Below are positions 1 through 7,930 of a DNA stretch of 64,000 bases, one piece after another (within the stretch, counting starts at the first letter, position 1; every line of letters begins with the position of its first letter). A program made the translations under genes and the position numbers. The notes below the pieces were generated by a model, which had not been told where the DNA came from, ran no database searches, and saw only the letters and a list, made by a program, of their open reading frames with translations. The stretch comes from Hymenobacter swuensis DY53 (GTDB lineage: Bacteria > Bacteroidota > Bacteroidia > Cytophagales > Hymenobacteraceae). The stretch lies in NCBI RefSeq assembly GCF_000576555.1, contig NZ_CP007145.1:2108001-2172000 (forward strand). Reading direction: 5' to 3'.

Positions 1-1070
1 TTGTGGGTGGTGCGGAAGTTGCGCAGGTTCCCGATGAAGCGCAGGTCGTTGGCCCCGCCGCCGGTGGAGTTCACGCCGTTGTCCATCTCGTAGCCCGTAC
101 CGCTGTAGCGGTGCGAGTTGTATACCAGGTTGCTGCGGTTGGGGAAGGTAAACGGCTCCATGTAGTTGTAGTCGTTGCCCCAGCCGTTGCCCTCCACCAG
201 AATCAGGTGGTTGTCGCCCTGGTTACGAACAGTAGTAATCAGGCGCTGCAATACGTCGTGGATTTTCTGGTTATTGGGGTAGTTGTTCGGCTCGTTGATG
301 AGGTCGTACATAGCTACCCGCGAGTCGTTCTTGTAGCGGGTCGAAATAAACGACCAAAGCCGATTGAGCACATCCTGGTTGATCTGGCGGTTCCAGAGGT
401 CATTGGCCACAATCTGGTCGGCAATGTTGGCATCGGTGCCCTGGGAGCCGGGCACGGCGTGCATATCCAGCACCACGTACATGTTGTTGGCCTGGGCCCA
501 GGCCAGGGTATTGTCAATCATGGCCAGGGCCGCCATGTTATTGGGGTCGGTGAAGAGCTGATTGTTGTTGTACCAACCCGTCAGCTGGCTCACGTAGGAG
601 TCGTAGCTCACGGTGCCGCGCATCACGCTGTTGCGCACCGCCCGCTGGCTGGGCGTCAGAAATAGTTCGTAGTGCAGCGGCAGCCGGATGCAGTTGAAGC
701 CCTTGCTGGCAATGTAGTCGATGTCGGGCTTGGTAATGAAGTTGGCGCGGTAGTTCTGGTAGAAGGTTTCCACCGCCGCGTCGCTCATGCCGGCGTTGTA
801 CAGTGTCTTCTTAACCTTGCCCTGGGTCTGCTTGCCGTCGAGGCCGGGCCAGCCCACCTTCATCATGTAGCCCTCCTGCACGGCCCAGTTGCCCAGGTTC
901 ATGCCGTTGAGAATAACTTCTTGGTTGCTGGCATTTACGATACGCTGCCCATCGGCCCGCAGAAAACTCTGCGCCTCGGCTGTTTGCCCGAGGCCTAAAC
1001 CGGCGAATAAAAGCGGCACGTACCGCAACGCCCGGGCCATGCGGCCCCCTGAAAAAGTACTGGTGTTCAT
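1..1070 (-). CDS. Glycoside hydrolase family 5 enzyme, partial (3' end outside window)
   Basis: Exported endo-glucanase-like GH5 protein; about 356 N-terminal residues are visible and the stop lies before base 1. A signal peptide (ending near AEAQ, residue ~34) is followed by a GH5 N-terminal region with GMNLGNWAVQEGY, IRLPLHYELF, and the acid/base motif YDLINEP (Glu near residue 260). The nucleophile glutamate, expected only a few residues past the window edge by comparison with the next gene, is not seen. It is closely similar along its whole length to the GH5 gene at 1270-2925, so the two are tandem paralogues. It is last in a minus-strand run of transporter, GH30, GH5, GH5. Start chosen at the ATG that gives a complete signal peptide. 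The probable substrate is a beta-glucan; the GH5 subfamily cannot be told from sequence reading alone. Confidence 0.9.
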   Translation of the reverse strand, partial: MNTSTFSGGRMARALRYVPLLFAGLGLGQTAEAQSFLRADGQRIVNASNQEVILNGMNLGNWAVQEGYMMKVGWPGLDGKQTQGKVKKTLYNAGMSDAAVETFYQNYRANFITKPDIDYIASKGFNCIRLPLHYELFLTPSQRAVRNSVMRGTVSYDSYVSQLTGWYNNNQLFTDPNNMAALAMIDNTLAWAQANNMYVVLDMHAVPGSQGTDANIADQIVANDLWNRQINQDVLNRLWSFISTRYKNDSRVAMYDLINEPNNYPNNQKIHDVLQRLITTVRNQGDNHLILVEGNGWGNDYNYMEPFTFPNRSNLVYNSHRYSGTGYEMDNGVNSTGGGANDLRFIGNLRNFRTTH

Positions 1071-1239
1071 GTTGGTGGGAATTGGTTGTGAAAAAGGAAA
1101 AGAAACAAACAGGCCCTGGGGAGGCCGGAAAGGTCAGTTTTGCCGGGGAGCCGGCGTAAGTCGCTAGGTCACTACCATTTCCCACGCGGCATGAGGGGGC
1201 GGGGTACTCTGGGGAAATCAAAGGGTGTGCAGCTTCACT

Positions 1240-1259
1240 CAGCCCACTTGGGTGGGCTG
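1240..1259 (-). terminator. Small hairpin after the second GH5 gene
   Basis: An 8-bp perfect stem (CAGCCCAC/GTGGGCTG) with a 4-base loop lies 11 bases past the stop of the GH5 gene at 1270-2925. There is no clear U-run after it on the minus strand, so it may be a weak terminator or an RNA-stabilising stem between the two GH5 cistrons. Confidence 0.35.
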
Positions 1260-1269
1260 TAATCAGGTG

Positions 1270-2925
1270 TTACTCATGGGCTACCACCACGCGGCGGGCC
1301 AGGCGGCCGGCCGGCGTATCCAGCTGCAGCATGTACATGCCGGCCGGCAGAGCCGCTACGGGCAGCTGGAGCCGGTTGTCGCCGGCAGAGGCGGGGTAGT
1401 TAGGCTGGCTGCTTACCACACGGCCCGCCAGGTCCAGCAGCCGCAGCTGCAGGCGTTGTGGGGCAGCGGCGTTGTAACGCAGGTTCAGGGTTGCGTCTGC
1501 TACCGTCGGGTACACCTGCAGGCGTTCATCGGGCCGGCCCGGCGCTGCGGTGGTTACCAAGGTGCCATCGTAGTTGCCGCCGCCGGGGTAATTCACGATG
1601 CCGTTGCGGTTGGGGGCAATGGCCGCCTCGGTGGTGTTGGGCACGCAGCTGGCAAACAGCATGTTGTTGAGTGCAATGTTCAGCGTGCCGGGGCCATCCA
1701 CGATGTAAGGCGGATTGATGTGCAGCAGGGCCGCGTTGTTCCAGTTCTCAAACCGCTTGAGCGTCCAGTGGCACCAGCCAATACCCACCGAGTTGAGGCT
1801 TTTGGCGGCGTCCTGCATCCAGCCGTCGTTATTTTCCCCGGTTTCTCCCACCCAGATGGGCACGTCGTTATCGGTGCGGAAGCGGGTGAGGTTGCCTATC
1901 GTGCGCAGGTTATTGGCGTTGTTGGGGTCGGCGGAAGTAACGTTGTTATCGAGCAGATACCCGGTGCCGCTGTAGCGGTGCGAGTTGTACACCAGGTTGG
2001 CCGTGTTAGTGAAGGTGCGCTTCTCCATGTAGTTGAAGTCGTTGCCGTAGCCGTTGCCCTCCAGCAGCAACAGATGGTTGTCGCCCTGCGCCCGCACGGT
2101 GGTAATCAGGCGCTGCAGCACGTCGTGGATCTGCTGGTTGCTGGGTACGTTGTTGGGCTCGTTGATCAGGTCGTACATGGCCACGCGCGCGTCGTTTTTG
2201 TAGCGCGCGGCAATGGCAGCCCACAAGCGGGCGGTGATGTCCTGATACGTGCTGTTGTTCCAGAAATCCAGCGGCACCAGGGAGTCGGCAATGTTGGCAT
2301 CCGTACCCTGCGAGCCGGGCGCGGCGTGCAGGTCCAGTATCACGTACAGCTTGTTGGCCCGGGCCCAGGCCAGGGTATTGTCAATCATGCGCCAAGCCTC
2401 CATGTTGGCCGGATCGGTGAACAACTCGTTGGCGTTGTACCAGCCGGTAAGCGCCCTGACGTAGTCGGGGTACGTGGTGGTGCCGCGCAGCACACCGTTG
2501 CGCACGGCCCGCTGGGCGGGCGTCAGAAATAGATCATAATGCAACGGCAGCCGCACGCAGTTGAAGCCCAGAGAGGCCACGTAATCCAGATCCGGCTTCT
2601 GAATGAAGTTGTTGCGGTATTCCTGGTAAAACGTTTCCACGGCCGCGTCGCTCAGGCCAAATCCATACAGCGTTTTCTTGACGGCACCCTGCGTAGCCTT
2701 GCCGCCCACGCCCGGCCAGCCCGGCTTGATGATATAGCCTTCCTGCAAAGCCCACCCGCCCAGGTTTACCCCATTAAGCACCACCTCCTGGTTGCTGGCA
2801 TTCACAATCCGGCCACCGTCGGCGTGCAGAAAGCTTTGTGCGACTGTCTGTTGCCCCAGCCCAATACCGGCCAGCAACAGCAGGCTGCGTACGGCCCGGG
2901 ACAAGCTGCGTGTAATAGTGCTCAT
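1270..2925 (-). CDS. Glycoside hydrolase family 5 enzyme with T9SS C-terminal sorting domain
   Basis: Secreted beta-glucanase/cellulase-type enzyme of 551 residues. Signal peptide residues 1-30 (ends TVAQ). The GH5 barrel spans about 35-425: GVNLGGWALQEGY near 52-64, acid/base Glu256 in LINEP, nucleophile Glu361 in WVGETGE. Residues ~468-551 form a type IX secretion type A sorting domain (VYPTVADATLNLRY, ALPAGMYMLQL, basic end), so the enzyme is probably exported by T9SS and attached to the surface. The start ATG at 2925 was preferred over one at 2994 because it begins a good signal peptide. It lies 98 bases downstream of the GH30 gene and 199 bases upstream of its paralogue; all three probably act on the same beta-glucan. 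Family assignment is firm; substrate is inferred from context. Confidence 0.93.
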   Translation of the reverse strand: MSTITRSLSRAVRSLLLLAGIGLGQQTVAQSFLHADGGRIVNASNQEVVLNGVNLGGWALQEGYIIKPGWPGVGGKATQGAVKKTLYGFGLSDAAVETFYQEYRNNFIQKPDLDYVASLGFNCVRLPLHYDLFLTPAQRAVRNGVLRGTTTYPDYVRALTGWYNANELFTDPANMEAWRMIDNTLAWARANKLYVILDLHAAPGSQGTDANIADSLVPLDFWNNSTYQDITARLWAAIAARYKNDARVAMYDLINEPNNVPSNQQIHDVLQRLITTVRAQGDNHLLLLEGNGYGNDFNYMEKRTFTNTANLVYNSHRYSGTGYLLDNNVTSADPNNANNLRTIGNLTRFRTDNDVPIWVGETGENNDGWMQDAAKSLNSVGIGWCHWTLKRFENWNNAALLHINPPYIVDGPGTLNIALNNMLFASCVPNTTEAAIAPNRNGIVNYPGGGNYDGTLVTTAAPGRPDERLQVYPTVADATLNLRYNAAAPQRLQLRLLDLAGRVVSSQPNYPASAGDNRLQLPVAALPAGMYMLQLDTPAGRLARRVVVAHE

Positions 2926-3023
2926 AAGGGTGGGAATGAAGGACGGACGGAAAATAAGCCTTGGGGAGGCCGGCAAAGGTTGGAGGGCGGTCACGAGGAT
3001 TTCCTCCGGGTTTTACTGAATGG

Positions 3024-4451
3024 CTACCACACGTAGGTGCCGGCGGCTCCTGCCTGCAGCGTAGAGGTGAGGGTTTTTCCTTGGTAGCGGAGGCTGAAGG
3101 GCTGTGTTTGCTTGCTATTGTTCTGCACCACTACCACCTTCTGGCCATTGGGCGCTTTGAAGGCTACGTTGGGCAGGGTTTCAGAAGTGGTGGAGGCAAT
3201 GCGTACTGAGCCGGGCCGGGCAAACTTGCTGGCATGGGCAATGATGTAGTAGGCATCCTCGCGGGTTACGGTGCTGCCATCAATGGTGAGGGCGCCCCGG
3301 CACTCGGTGCAGCCGCCGGGCGTGTGCGGGTTCTGCTGCGGGTCGGCGGCCAGGTTCCACTCCAGCACCGTGCGGGCCCAGTTACGGGTAGCCCCGATAA
3401 TGAGCGTCCGAACGTGCCAGGGCAGGTTTTCAGCAAAGGCACTTTTCGAGCCCACCCACTGCTCCGTGAAGTACACATTCCTGTCGGGGTGGGCGTCGTG
3501 CACCTTGCTCAAGGCCTCAATGGGGCCGGCGTAGAGGTGAAAGGCCGAGCCATCTACGTATTTCCTGGCCTCGGGGTCGTTGAGGATGGTCAGGGGGTAG
3601 TCGGGGCGGTCGGCGTTGTGGTCGTACACGATAATTTTCGTGTCGATTTTGGCGGCCGCAAAGGCCGGTCCCAGGTGCTTTTTTACAAATTCGGCCTGCT
3701 GCTCGGCCAGCATGAGCAGGCTGGGGTTGTTGCCCGGGTGCAGCGGCTCGTTCTGCACCGTTATGGCGTCGATGCGTACGCCCTGGGCCTGCATGGCCTG
3801 CACGTACTTCACGAAATACTGCGCGTAGGCCGGGTAAAACTCCGGTTTCAGGGAGCCGCCCTTGGAGTTGCCGTTGGTCTTCATCCACGGTGGCGGCGAC
3901 CAGGGCGAACCAAGCAGCTTGATATTGGGGTTGATGGCCAGAATTTCCTTGAGCACTGGCAACAGGTGCGCCTTATCAGGAGCGAGGCTGAATTTCGCCA
4001 GGGTCGGGTCTGTCTGGCCTTCGGGCAGGTCATCGTAACTGAACACGGTACCATCCAGGTCGGAGGCCCCAATGCTCAGGCGCAGGTAGCTCACGCCGAT
4101 GTTGGTGCCATCGGTGGCGAACAGTTCCCGCAGAATGGCTTTGCGGGCCTCCGGCGTCATGCGGTTTAGTAACTCGGCGCTGCCGCCGGTGAGGCAATAG
4201 CCAAACCCGTCAATAGTCTGGAAAGTCTGCTTATCGTCGACCTCAATCACCGGGGTGCCGGCGGCGGGGGCAATAGCCGTCCAGGCCGGCGCGGGCTGCA
4301 ACTGAAACAAGGCCGACTTATCGGGGTTCGTCAGCCAGAACCCAACGGCACCTTTCGCGGGGCCCGACTGCGGCATGCGCTGGCAGCCGGAGTTCAGGCC
4401 CAGCGTCAGGAGCAGGGCGGCGGGGAAAAAGGAGCGGGAAAGGAAGGACAT
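3024..4451 (-). CDS. Glycoside hydrolase family 30 lipoprotein (beta-glucanase/glucosylceramidase type)
   Basis: 475 residues. Lipoprotein signal with lipobox cysteine C23 (LNSGC). The GH30 (beta/alpha)8 barrel includes QTIDGFGYCLTGG near 78-90, LGSPWSPPPWMKTNG near 180-194, acid/base Glu235 in TVQNEP and nucleophile Glu330 in VYFTEQW. The C-terminal ~70 residues form the small beta domain usual for GH30. Members of this family cleave beta-1,6-glucan, beta-1,3/1,6-glucan side chains or glucosylceramide; with GH5 partners and a sugar permease nearby, a beta-glucan is the most likely target. It sits 108 bases after the transporter and 98 before the GH5 gene, consistent with one transcript. The membrane leaflet or surface position cannot be told from sequence. 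Confidence 0.92.
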   Translation of the reverse strand: MSFLSRSFFPAALLLTLGLNSGCQRMPQSGPAKGAVGFWLTNPDKSALFQLQPAPAWTAIAPAAGTPVIEVDDKQTFQTIDGFGYCLTGGSAELLNRMTPEARKAILRELFATDGTNIGVSYLRLSIGASDLDGTVFSYDDLPEGQTDPTLAKFSLAPDKAHLLPVLKEILAINPNIKLLGSPWSPPPWMKTNGNSKGGSLKPEFYPAYAQYFVKYVQAMQAQGVRIDAITVQNEPLHPGNNPSLLMLAEQQAEFVKKHLGPAFAAAKIDTKIIVYDHNADRPDYPLTILNDPEARKYVDGSAFHLYAGPIEALSKVHDAHPDRNVYFTEQWVGSKSAFAENLPWHVRTLIIGATRNWARTVLEWNLAADPQQNPHTPGGCTECRGALTIDGSTVTREDAYYIIAHASKFARPGSVRIASTTSETLPNVAFKAPNGQKVVVVQNNSKQTQPFSLRYQGKTLTSTLQAGAAGTYVW

Positions 4452-4559
4452 AGGGCGGAAGAAAAAGACAAGGCGGTAGCCGGCAACCCAAAAAATCGGG
4501 TTGAAAACAGGCTGGAAATCAGAAGTGGAAAGAAAAGGGCCGGCCGAAGCCGGCCCGGG

Positions 4560-5825
4560 TTACGCGGCGGTTGGTTTGTGACCTTTCAGGCCGTACCACA
4601 TAATGTAAGCGTAGCAGAGAACGGGCAGAATGAACGCCCAGCGCAGCGTGCTGGCATCGGCTACCAGCCCGAACAGCAGCGGAATTACCGCGCCGCCCAC
4701 AATGCCTACGTTCAGCAGGCCGGAAGCTTCTTCCGTGTTGCGGCCCAGACCGGCCACAGCCAGCGTAAAAATGGTAGCAAACATGATGGAGTTCATCAGG
4801 CCCACGGCCAGCAGGCTCCACATGGCAATTTCGCCGGTGGTGCTCACTGAAATCAGTACCAGAATTACCGCGCCCAGTGAATTGAGGGCCAGCAGGCGGC
4901 CGGGGTTGAACTTATTAAGCAGGTAAGCACCCAGAAAGCGGCCGACCATAGCCCCACCCCAATAGTAAGCCACTTTATCACCCGCAATTTTGGGCGTAAG
5001 GCTCATAACATCGGGCAGGTTCAGGTAGGATACAATGTGCGAGCCAATGGCCACCTCGCCGCCTACGTAAGCGAAAATGCCAATAACCCCAAACACCAGA
5101 TGACGGTAGTGGTAAGCGCGGCGGTTCGGGTCTTCTTCAGTGTGGGCCAGTGTAATAATGGGTAGCTTCAGCATGCCCAGCAGTACGCTAATAATAATTA
5201 GTACCGCGCCGATGCACAGGTACGGAATCTGCACGGCTTTCACATCAATAGCAGCGGCAGAAGCGGCCGTGTCCAGGTCGGGCAGGTTGGAGAGAATCAG
5301 GGCCGAGCCCAGCAGCGGAGCCACCGTGGTGCCGAGCGAGTTGAATGCCTGCGTAAGCGTGAGGCGGGCCGGGGCCGATTTGGCAGGTCCCAGGATGGAT
5401 ACGTACGGGTTGCCGGCTACCTGCAGCAGTACTACACCAGTAGCCAATACAAACAGTGCCCCCAGAAATAGACCGTAGCTCCGGCTGTCGGCGGCGGGGT
5501 AGAACAGGAACGCTCCCAATGCCGCAATCAGGAAGCCGGCCAGCATGCCGCCTTTATAGCCGATGCGCTGCACCAGTTTACCGGCCGGAATGCCCATCAC
5601 GAAATAGGCTCCGAAAAAGCAGAGGTTAATCAGATTGGCCTGGGTGTAGCTGAGCTGGAAAATGGCTTTCAGATACGGAATCAGAATATCATTCAGACAG
5701 GTAATGAACCCCATCATAAAGAACAGGACCGTGAGCGAAGCCAGAGCCGGGGTGTAATTGGGAGTTTCGACACCGGGGGGCGTGTCGGTCGTGCGGAGCG
5801 GGGATGCGGAAATGGGAGCAGCCAT
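4560..5825 (-). CDS. FucP-type sugar MFS transporter
   Basis: Inner-membrane sugar/H+ symporter of the fucose/glucose/galactose permease group, 421 residues with about 12 hydrophobic segments. The first helix carries the family signature GFITCLNDILIPYLK, and the conserved NPYVSILGP and TLTQAFNSLGTTVAPLLG segments follow. It probably imports the mono- or disaccharide released by the GH30 and GH5 enzymes encoded just downstream on the same strand. The ATG at 5825 was chosen; an upstream in-frame ATG at 5894 would add 23 residues unlike the family. A TAnnTTTG promoter candidate lies at 6151-6158. The sugar is inferred (glucose or a gluco-oligosaccharide) because this family contains fucose, glucose and galactose carriers. 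Confidence 0.9.
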   Translation of the reverse strand: MAAPISASPLRTTDTPPGVETPNYTPALASLTVLFFMMGFITCLNDILIPYLKAIFQLSYTQANLINLCFFGAYFVMGIPAGKLVQRIGYKGGMLAGFLIAALGAFLFYPAADSRSYGLFLGALFVLATGVVLLQVAGNPYVSILGPAKSAPARLTLTQAFNSLGTTVAPLLGSALILSNLPDLDTAASAAAIDVKAVQIPYLCIGAVLIIISVLLGMLKLPIITLAHTEEDPNRRAYHYRHLVFGVIGIFAYVGGEVAIGSHIVSYLNLPDVMSLTPKIAGDKVAYYWGGAMVGRFLGAYLLNKFNPGRLLALNSLGAVILVLISVSTTGEIAMWSLLAVGLMNSIMFATIFTLAVAGLGRNTEEASGLLNVGIVGGAVIPLLFGLVADASTLRWAFILPVLCYAYIMWYGLKGHKPTAA

Positions 5826-6150
5826 GATGGGAATGAAGGAGGAAAGAATGTCTGGATGAAAAGAAGAACCCGCAAAATCGGTTCTTTTCCGCAAAGTAAC
5901 CGATAGGTGTCGGTAGGTTGCCGCTTCTCACCCGGAAGGGCCGGCCCCGCTCCCCTTTAGCAAAGCCGGCCCCAAATACCCCGGTCCGGCTAGCGAATCC
6001 GGCCCGGGGCGGGGGAGCCCCGTAGCCGCGCGGGCGGAACGGGGTAAGTTTCAGAAGCTGGTAAGAACGAACGTGACCCACTGGCAGCCGAAGCGTGCCG
6101 GAATCAGATGAGAATACCGCGCACTGCGGGTAAGTACGGCACAACCGAAT

Positions 6151-6183
6151 CAAATATATCGGCCGAGGACAGGAGAAAACAAA
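6151..6183 (-). promoter_or_regulatory. Candidate promoter for transporter-GH30-GH5-GH5
   Basis: On the minus strand TATATTTG (6151-6158) matches the Bacteroidota -7 consensus TAnnTTTG, and TTTG (6180-6183) lies 21 bases upstream, the expected -33 spacing. This is the only site in the window where I see both boxes. It would give a leader of about 320 bases before the transporter. Confidence 0.45.
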
Positions 6184-6317
6184 CCTCCAGACGACTCGAT
6201 CTGCTCGGAGTGCCGATGCGTTATACGCCTACCTCACACGCGAAAAACCCGGTATTCAGGGCGGAAAAAGCCCGTTGTGACGTGCCTGGCGCAACGGGCG
6301 GCAGATAAGAAACAACG

Positions 6318-6352
6318 AAAAAATGCGCTGCTTCGCAGGAAAGTGGCGAAGC
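6318..6352 (-). terminator. Intrinsic terminator after susD (distal hairpin)
   Basis: On the minus strand a 7-bp stem (GCTTCGC/GCGAAGC, 6346-6352 with 6330-6336) is followed after six bases by a six-T run (6318-6323). Confidence 0.6.
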
Positions 6353-6358
6353 GTAGCC

Positions 6359-6385
6359 GGCCCGGCAGGTAGTAGCTGCCGGGCC
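6359..6385 (-). terminator. Hairpin directly after susD stop
   Basis: 10-bp perfect inverted repeat GGCCCGGCAG/CTGCCGGGCC (6359-6368 and 6376-6385) with a 7-base loop, starting 10 bases after the susD stop. It has no U-run of its own and probably works with the next hairpin to stop transcription or protect the 3' end. Confidence 0.55.
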
Positions 6386-6395
6386 GATACGTTCC

Positions 6396-7910
6396 TTAGT
6401 AACCGGGATTCTGTTGCAGCTGGGCGTTGTTGTTAATCTCGGCCTGAGGCACCGGGAATAACAGCAGGTTCACGTCGCGGCGGTTGAGCTTCTGCTCAAT
6501 GATATCCAGGGCCGTAACAGCGTGGGCACCAGCTTCCGCCTGGTTGTGACGGGCGTAGCGCAGCAGATCAAACCACCGTTCCCCTTCGAAAGCCATTTCC
6601 AGCCGACGCTGCCGGTCAATTTCATCCCGCAGGGTCTTTTTGCTGGCGTATTGGGGGGAAGCGGCCGTGAGGGCCGGCAAACCGGCGCGGGTGCGCACCA
6701 TGTTCAGCTTGGCCAACGCATCAGCCGAGGGGCCGTTCTGCTCGTTCAGAGCTTCGGCGTACATCAGCAATACATCGGCGTAGCGCAGGATGTAGGTATT
6801 ATCGGGGCTGTTGAAGCCGTTGGGGGCACCGGGCCACTTGTATACGAAGGGGCCCAGGTCGTTGGCGCTGGCTTTGGAGTCGCGGCTGGAGCCAAGTACG
6901 AAGCTGGCGTAGTCGCGCTGCACGTACACCACGCCGCCGGCCGTTACGGTGCGGGTGGCGCGGCGGCTCCAGCGCTGGTCGTTCAGCGTGTCCACCACAA
7001 ACGTCAGGTCAGTGGGTTTGGCCGTGGCCGTGCTCCGGTACAGGGTTGGAATGTTGAACTTAGGAAAGGAATACGTAGCCGGGGGCGAAGGCAACAGCAA
7101 GTCGGGCAGGATGTTGTTGCCGTCGGGCGTGCCCTGGTTCTGGACTTCCAGAATGGTTTCCGGCCGCACGTTTTCCGCCGGGTACAGGCTCTTGAAGTTT
7201 GCGGCCAGCGCATAGCCGCCTTCGGTAATTACCTTGTTGGCCGCCGCCGCCGCCGGGGCCCACTGGCGTTGCGTGAGCAGCACCTTGGCCAGCAGCGCAT
7301 TTACGGCACCTTTTGTAATCCGATTGGGGTTGGCGGCCGGAACCAGACCGTCAGCCGTGTTCAGGTCGGTGGCAATCTGGGCGTAAACTGTTTCGGCGGA
7401 AGTGCGGGGTAGGGATACCACCGTCTGCTCGCCACTTTCCGTGGGCTCCAGCCGCAACGGAACCGCCCCGTATAGCTTTACCAGATTGTAGTAGTGCAGG
7501 GCCCGCAGGAAGTAGGCCTCGCCCAGAATCTGGTTTTTGCGGGCGACCGTCATATCAATGGCCGGCACGTATTTCAGCACCGCGTTGGCGCGGTTGATAC
7601 CGAGGTAGGAGTCGCGCCAGATGTTGTAAATCTGGCCGGTAGTGGGCGTCCAGGTCAGGCGGCCCAGGGCTGCTACGTCACCGTTGGTGCTGAAACAGTT
7701 GTCAGACGGCATTTCACCGGCCACAACTAAATCCTGGCTGTAGAGGCCGGTGCCCTGCAGGGCGTCGTAGGCGGCGGTCAGGCCGGCTTCGGCGTCGTCG
7801 GCGTTCTGGAAGAAGTTCTCCGGTGCAATGCTGGGCAGCGGCTGCTTATCAAGTACGTCGCAGCTGCCCAGCACTACCAGGGCAAAAACAGGAATGAATA
7901 TCTTTTTCAT
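6396..7910 (-). CDS. RagB/SusD-family glycan-binding lipoprotein
   Basis: 504-residue outer-membrane lipoprotein that caps a SusC transporter and binds the incoming glycan. Lipobox cysteine C17 (VVLGSC) follows a short signal peptide. The body has the SusD layout: N-terminal segment with NFFQNADDAEAGLTAAYDAL, TPR-like helices with AYFLRALHYYNLVKLYG, and a C-terminal SusD domain with NTYILRYADVLLMYAEAL, GERWFDLLRY and the final FPVPQAEINNN...NPGY signature. It starts 20 bases after susC, so the two form the usual SusCD pair in one transcript, closed by hairpins just past its stop. Confidence 0.97.
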   Translation of the reverse strand: MKKIFIPVFALVVLGSCDVLDKQPLPSIAPENFFQNADDAEAGLTAAYDALQGTGLYSQDLVVAGEMPSDNCFSTNGDVAALGRLTWTPTTGQIYNIWRDSYLGINRANAVLKYVPAIDMTVARKNQILGEAYFLRALHYYNLVKLYGAVPLRLEPTESGEQTVVSLPRTSAETVYAQIATDLNTADGLVPAANPNRITKGAVNALLAKVLLTQRQWAPAAAAANKVITEGGYALAANFKSLYPAENVRPETILEVQNQGTPDGNNILPDLLLPSPPATYSFPKFNIPTLYRSTATAKPTDLTFVVDTLNDQRWSRRATRTVTAGGVVYVQRDYASFVLGSSRDSKASANDLGPFVYKWPGAPNGFNSPDNTYILRYADVLLMYAEALNEQNGPSADALAKLNMVRTRAGLPALTAASPQYASKKTLRDEIDRQRRLEMAFEGERWFDLLRYARHNQAEAGAHAVTALDIIEQKLNRRDVNLLLFPVPQAEINNNAQLQQNPGY

Positions 7911-7930
7911 GGGAAGGGGCGGGAGTCAGC

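Larger units (their letters stand above)
5826..6395. other. 570-base intergenic region between susD and the transporter
   Basis: No convincing gene. From right to left on the minus strand it holds two stem-loops after susD (6359-6385 and 6318-6352), a good TAnnTTTG promoter candidate at 6151-6158 with a CAAA (TTTG) box at 6180-6183, and then about 325 bases of GC-rich leader before the transporter ATG. Short open frames here have no family features. Confidence 0.6.

Noticed and set aside
1225..2532. 435-codon open frame on the plus strand opposite the GH5 gene
   Set aside because: Shadow of the GH5 gene, which has clear active-site motifs.
6108..6308. 66-codon plus-strand open frame in the susD-transporter gap
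   Set aside because: Low-complexity basic product, overlaps the candidate minus-strand promoter, no ribosome-binding context.
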